NCBI GenBank assembly: GCA_030692905.1
Contig: JAUYBT010000127.1
Coordinates: 1 to 14,288, forward strand
Reading direction: 5' to 3'
Origin: Bacteroidales bacterium
GTDB lineage: Bacteria > Bacteroidota > Bacteroidia > Bacteroidales > VadinHA17
DNA length: 14,288 bases
The notes under the pieces were generated by a model that saw only the letters and a program-made list of their open reading frames with translations, was not told the origin of the DNA and ran no database searches. The translations under genes were made by a program, and so were the position numbers. Numbering within the stretch: the first letter of the stretch is position 1; the number at the start of each line of letters is the position of its first letter. Shown piece by piece: positions 12,897 through 14,288 of this stretch.

Positions 12897-13940
12897 TTAA
12901 TCTGGTTCCCAATCATTTAATTTACGGCGTCTGTTTGATTCCTTTTTTTCAATACTCTTAATGAGAAAGTAATTTGAAATTCCAATAACCACCATTCCTA
13001 AAAGGAAGAGTGGATAGGCAAGCTTCCAGTTTGAAGTACCAGTCATCATTGACCATTCCGACATACCGCCGATACTTGCAATCAAAGTCAGAGGCATAAA
13101 AATGGTGGCAATAAGAGTAAGTCGTCTTACAGAAGAATTAGTATCGTTTGACATTTTAGTCATCAGATTGTTAAGAAGTGAAGTGTATAACTCCATCAAA
13201 CTGGTTTCAATCTCCCTGTATGTTTCTGTCAGTTCAAAGAATTTAGCCAGATGATCATAAATATCGCGATAATGTACTATTGCTTTTTCAGTGACAAAAG
13301 GACAATCCAACCTGCAAATTTTAACAAGAATTTCCCTCTCGTGGAACAAACTTTTCCTCAGGTTCAACAGATATTTTCTCAGACGGAGAAGTTGCATAGG
13401 TTGAAATTTTTCAACATTCCTAAGTAAGGATTCTTCTGCTTCTTCAAGTTCTTCTTCCATGTCATCGAATGCTTTGTACTTCTGATCAACAAGATAATCC
13501 AGCACAATATGCATTAAAAAATCCGGTCCGGATTTAGCATTTAGGTGGCCGTTTTCAATAATCCCTGCAATATTATTCAACGGTTTTCTTGTTCCTGAAT
13601 TATGCCCACTGACAGTTATCAGAAAATTTTTTCCTATAAAAAGATTTACCTCATCTATAAAAAGTGCCCTTTCGGCATAACTGAAAGCATTAAAAATAAT
13701 AAAAGTATTATTCGTGAAATACTCAATCTTCGGAACCTGTTGCACATCAAAGCAATCTTCGACAGACAATGGATGAATACCAATTGTATCGATAAGGGAA
13801 GAGAGTTCTTCTTTTGAGGGTTGATAAAAATTGAACCAAACAAAACCGCCCTCATTTGATGCAGCAATAGCCTCCCCAAGTGTTCCGACGTCATAAAATG
13901 ATCCCGTCGCAGTAAAATGATAGTATTTTGATTCTGACAT
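12897..13940 (-). CDS. corA: CorA-type divalent metal ion channel with GMS in place of GMN
   Basis: CorA proteins are pentameric inner-membrane channels for Mg2+ (also Co2+ or Ni2+); the related ZntB carries Zn2+. The 347 residues show the cytosolic funnel domain with GIHPLSVEDCFDVQQVPKIE and NLFIGKNFLITVSGH. A long helical stalk follows, rich in charged residues (DDMEEELEEAEESLLRN). Two C-terminal membrane segments lie at about 274-292 and 307-327, followed by a basic tail (ESNRRRKLND). The signature loop after the first membrane helix, normally YGMN, reads GGMSEW here (291-296). The gene converges on the DUF2007-like gene, 26 bases away, without an obvious terminator. Its upstream region (13941-14183) shows no clear -7 box. 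The family is certain; the ion carried is not. Confidence 0.92.
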   Translation of the reverse strand: MSESKYYHFTATGSFYDVGTLGEAIAASNEGGFVWFNFYQPSKEELSSLIDTIGIHPLSVEDCFDVQQVPKIEYFTNNTFIIFNAFSYAERALFIDEVNLFIGKNFLITVSGHNSGTRKPLNNIAGIIENGHLNAKSGPDFLMHIVLDYLVDQKYKAFDDMEEELEEAEESLLRNVEKFQPMQLLRLRKYLLNLRKSLFHEREILVKICRLDCPFVTEKAIVHYRDIYDHLAKFFELTETYREIETSLMELYTSLLNNLMTKMSNDTNSSVRRLTLIATIFMPLTLIASIGGMSEWSMMTGTSNWKLAYPLFLLGMVVIGISNYFLIKSIEKKESNRRRKLNDWEPD

Positions 13941-14172
13941 ATCCCTGGTTTTTGGAAAATGTGTAAATAAATTCAGTTTAAAACCGAATCCAAATTACTA
14001 CAAAAAGTTGAAAGTGCCTAATAGAGGAACAATCAAAGAAACCCTGAAACCTGCTACCGATTTTAAATACCCTTTCATGGAATAACCTAACTTGACTCTC
14101 TGTTATTAAAGAAATAATGTCTTTACCTGAACATCTTCCATGGTTATTACATTACATTGAAAAAATCTTCTG

Positions 14173-14180
14173 TAAATTTG
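14173..14180 (+). promoter_or_regulatory. -7 promoter box for the lipid kinase gene, close to the start codon
   Basis: TAAATTTG matches TAnnTTTG and ends 3 bases before the ATG at 14184, so the transcript may start at the first codon. No TTTG is seen at the -33 position. Confidence 0.4.
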
Positions 14181-14183
14181 GAC

Positions 14184-14288
14184 ATGAAAATGACGGTTAC
14201 AGAAAAAATCCATAAAGCACTGTTTATCCTGAATCCAAATTCGGGAGTGTTTCCTGTTAACTACATTGTATCAAAAGATATGGATCGC
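14184..14288 (+). CDS. Diacylglycerol kinase family lipid kinase, 5' fragment
   Basis: Only the first 35 codons are present; the window edge cuts the gene. The translation has the first strand and nucleotide-binding loop of the DAG kinase catalytic fold: KALFILNPNSG at 11-21, corresponding to the family's 'NPxSG' phosphate-binding turn. Such enzymes phosphorylate diacylglycerol or related lipids at the inner membrane. The next segment, VFPVNYIVS, leads towards the first helix. Two in-frame ATGs, at 14184 and 14190, could start it; the first lies right behind the TAAATTTG box. The fragment is short, so YegS/LpxK-like or sphingosine-kinase-like relatives of the same fold cannot be excluded. Confidence 0.6.
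   Translation, partial: MKMTVTEKIHKALFILNPNSGVFPVNYIVSKDMDR

Noticed and set aside
14117..14215. 32-codon open frame starting MSLPEHLPW before the lipid kinase
   Set aside because: It overlaps the kinase start in another frame and contains the kinase's promoter box. No ribosome site or family pattern supports it.

Overview
The window looks like a chromosomal segment from a member of the Bacteroidetes/Bacteroidota, probably near Bacteroidales. Three things suggest this. Several genes carry a TAnnTTTG-type -7 promoter box and have no clear Shine-Dalgarno site. The housekeeping proteins (IleS, DnaG, sirtuin) have sequence features I associate with that phylum. Short G/C-rich and T/A-rich dispersed repeats fill the gaps between genes. 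No rRNA, tRNA, CRISPR array, prophage or classical transposase gene is visible.

Left part (1-2941), mostly minus strand. A compact, overlapping operon reads leftward: a class III sirtuin deacylase, the flavin prenyltransferase ubiX, and a small FMN-binding-fold protein of the pyridoxamine-phosphate-oxidase/YhbP type. Riboflavin synthase lies further left on the same strand. Between the last two sits a plus-strand gene for an S23/Avd-like four-helix-bundle protein. It has its own near-perfect promoter and is bracketed by inverted arrays of a 7-base repeat related to TCGTGCG. The array on the right forms the 3' end of the yhbP-like gene, and a third array forms the 3' end of riboflavin synthase. 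This looks like a small element, possibly mobile, that lands at the ends of genes. It is the most unusual thing in the window.

Middle part (2942-10027), plus strand. Eukaryotic-type isoleucyl-tRNA synthetase (ileS), UDP-glucuronate decarboxylase (uxs) and DNA primase (dnaG) appear to be single-gene transcription units. The gaps between them hold dispersed repeats: 30-base palindrome-bearing repeats on both sides of ileS, and a roughly 270-base hairpin-rich repeat between uxs and dnaG. ileS, uxs and dnaG each have an exact TATCTTTG box just upstream.

Right part (10028-14288). It contains a small membrane-anchored OB-fold (tRNA_anti-like) protein, a secreted M6-like zinc metalloprotease, a 74-residue DUF2007-like protein, a convergent CorA-type channel whose GMN signature reads GMS, and the first 35 codons of a diacylglycerol-kinase-family lipid kinase cut by the window edge. 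Three genes (dnaG, the OB-fold gene and the lipid kinase) have the -7 box ending only 3-4 bases before the ATG, which suggests leaderless mRNAs.

All family assignments rest on motif recognition by eye, with no database search.
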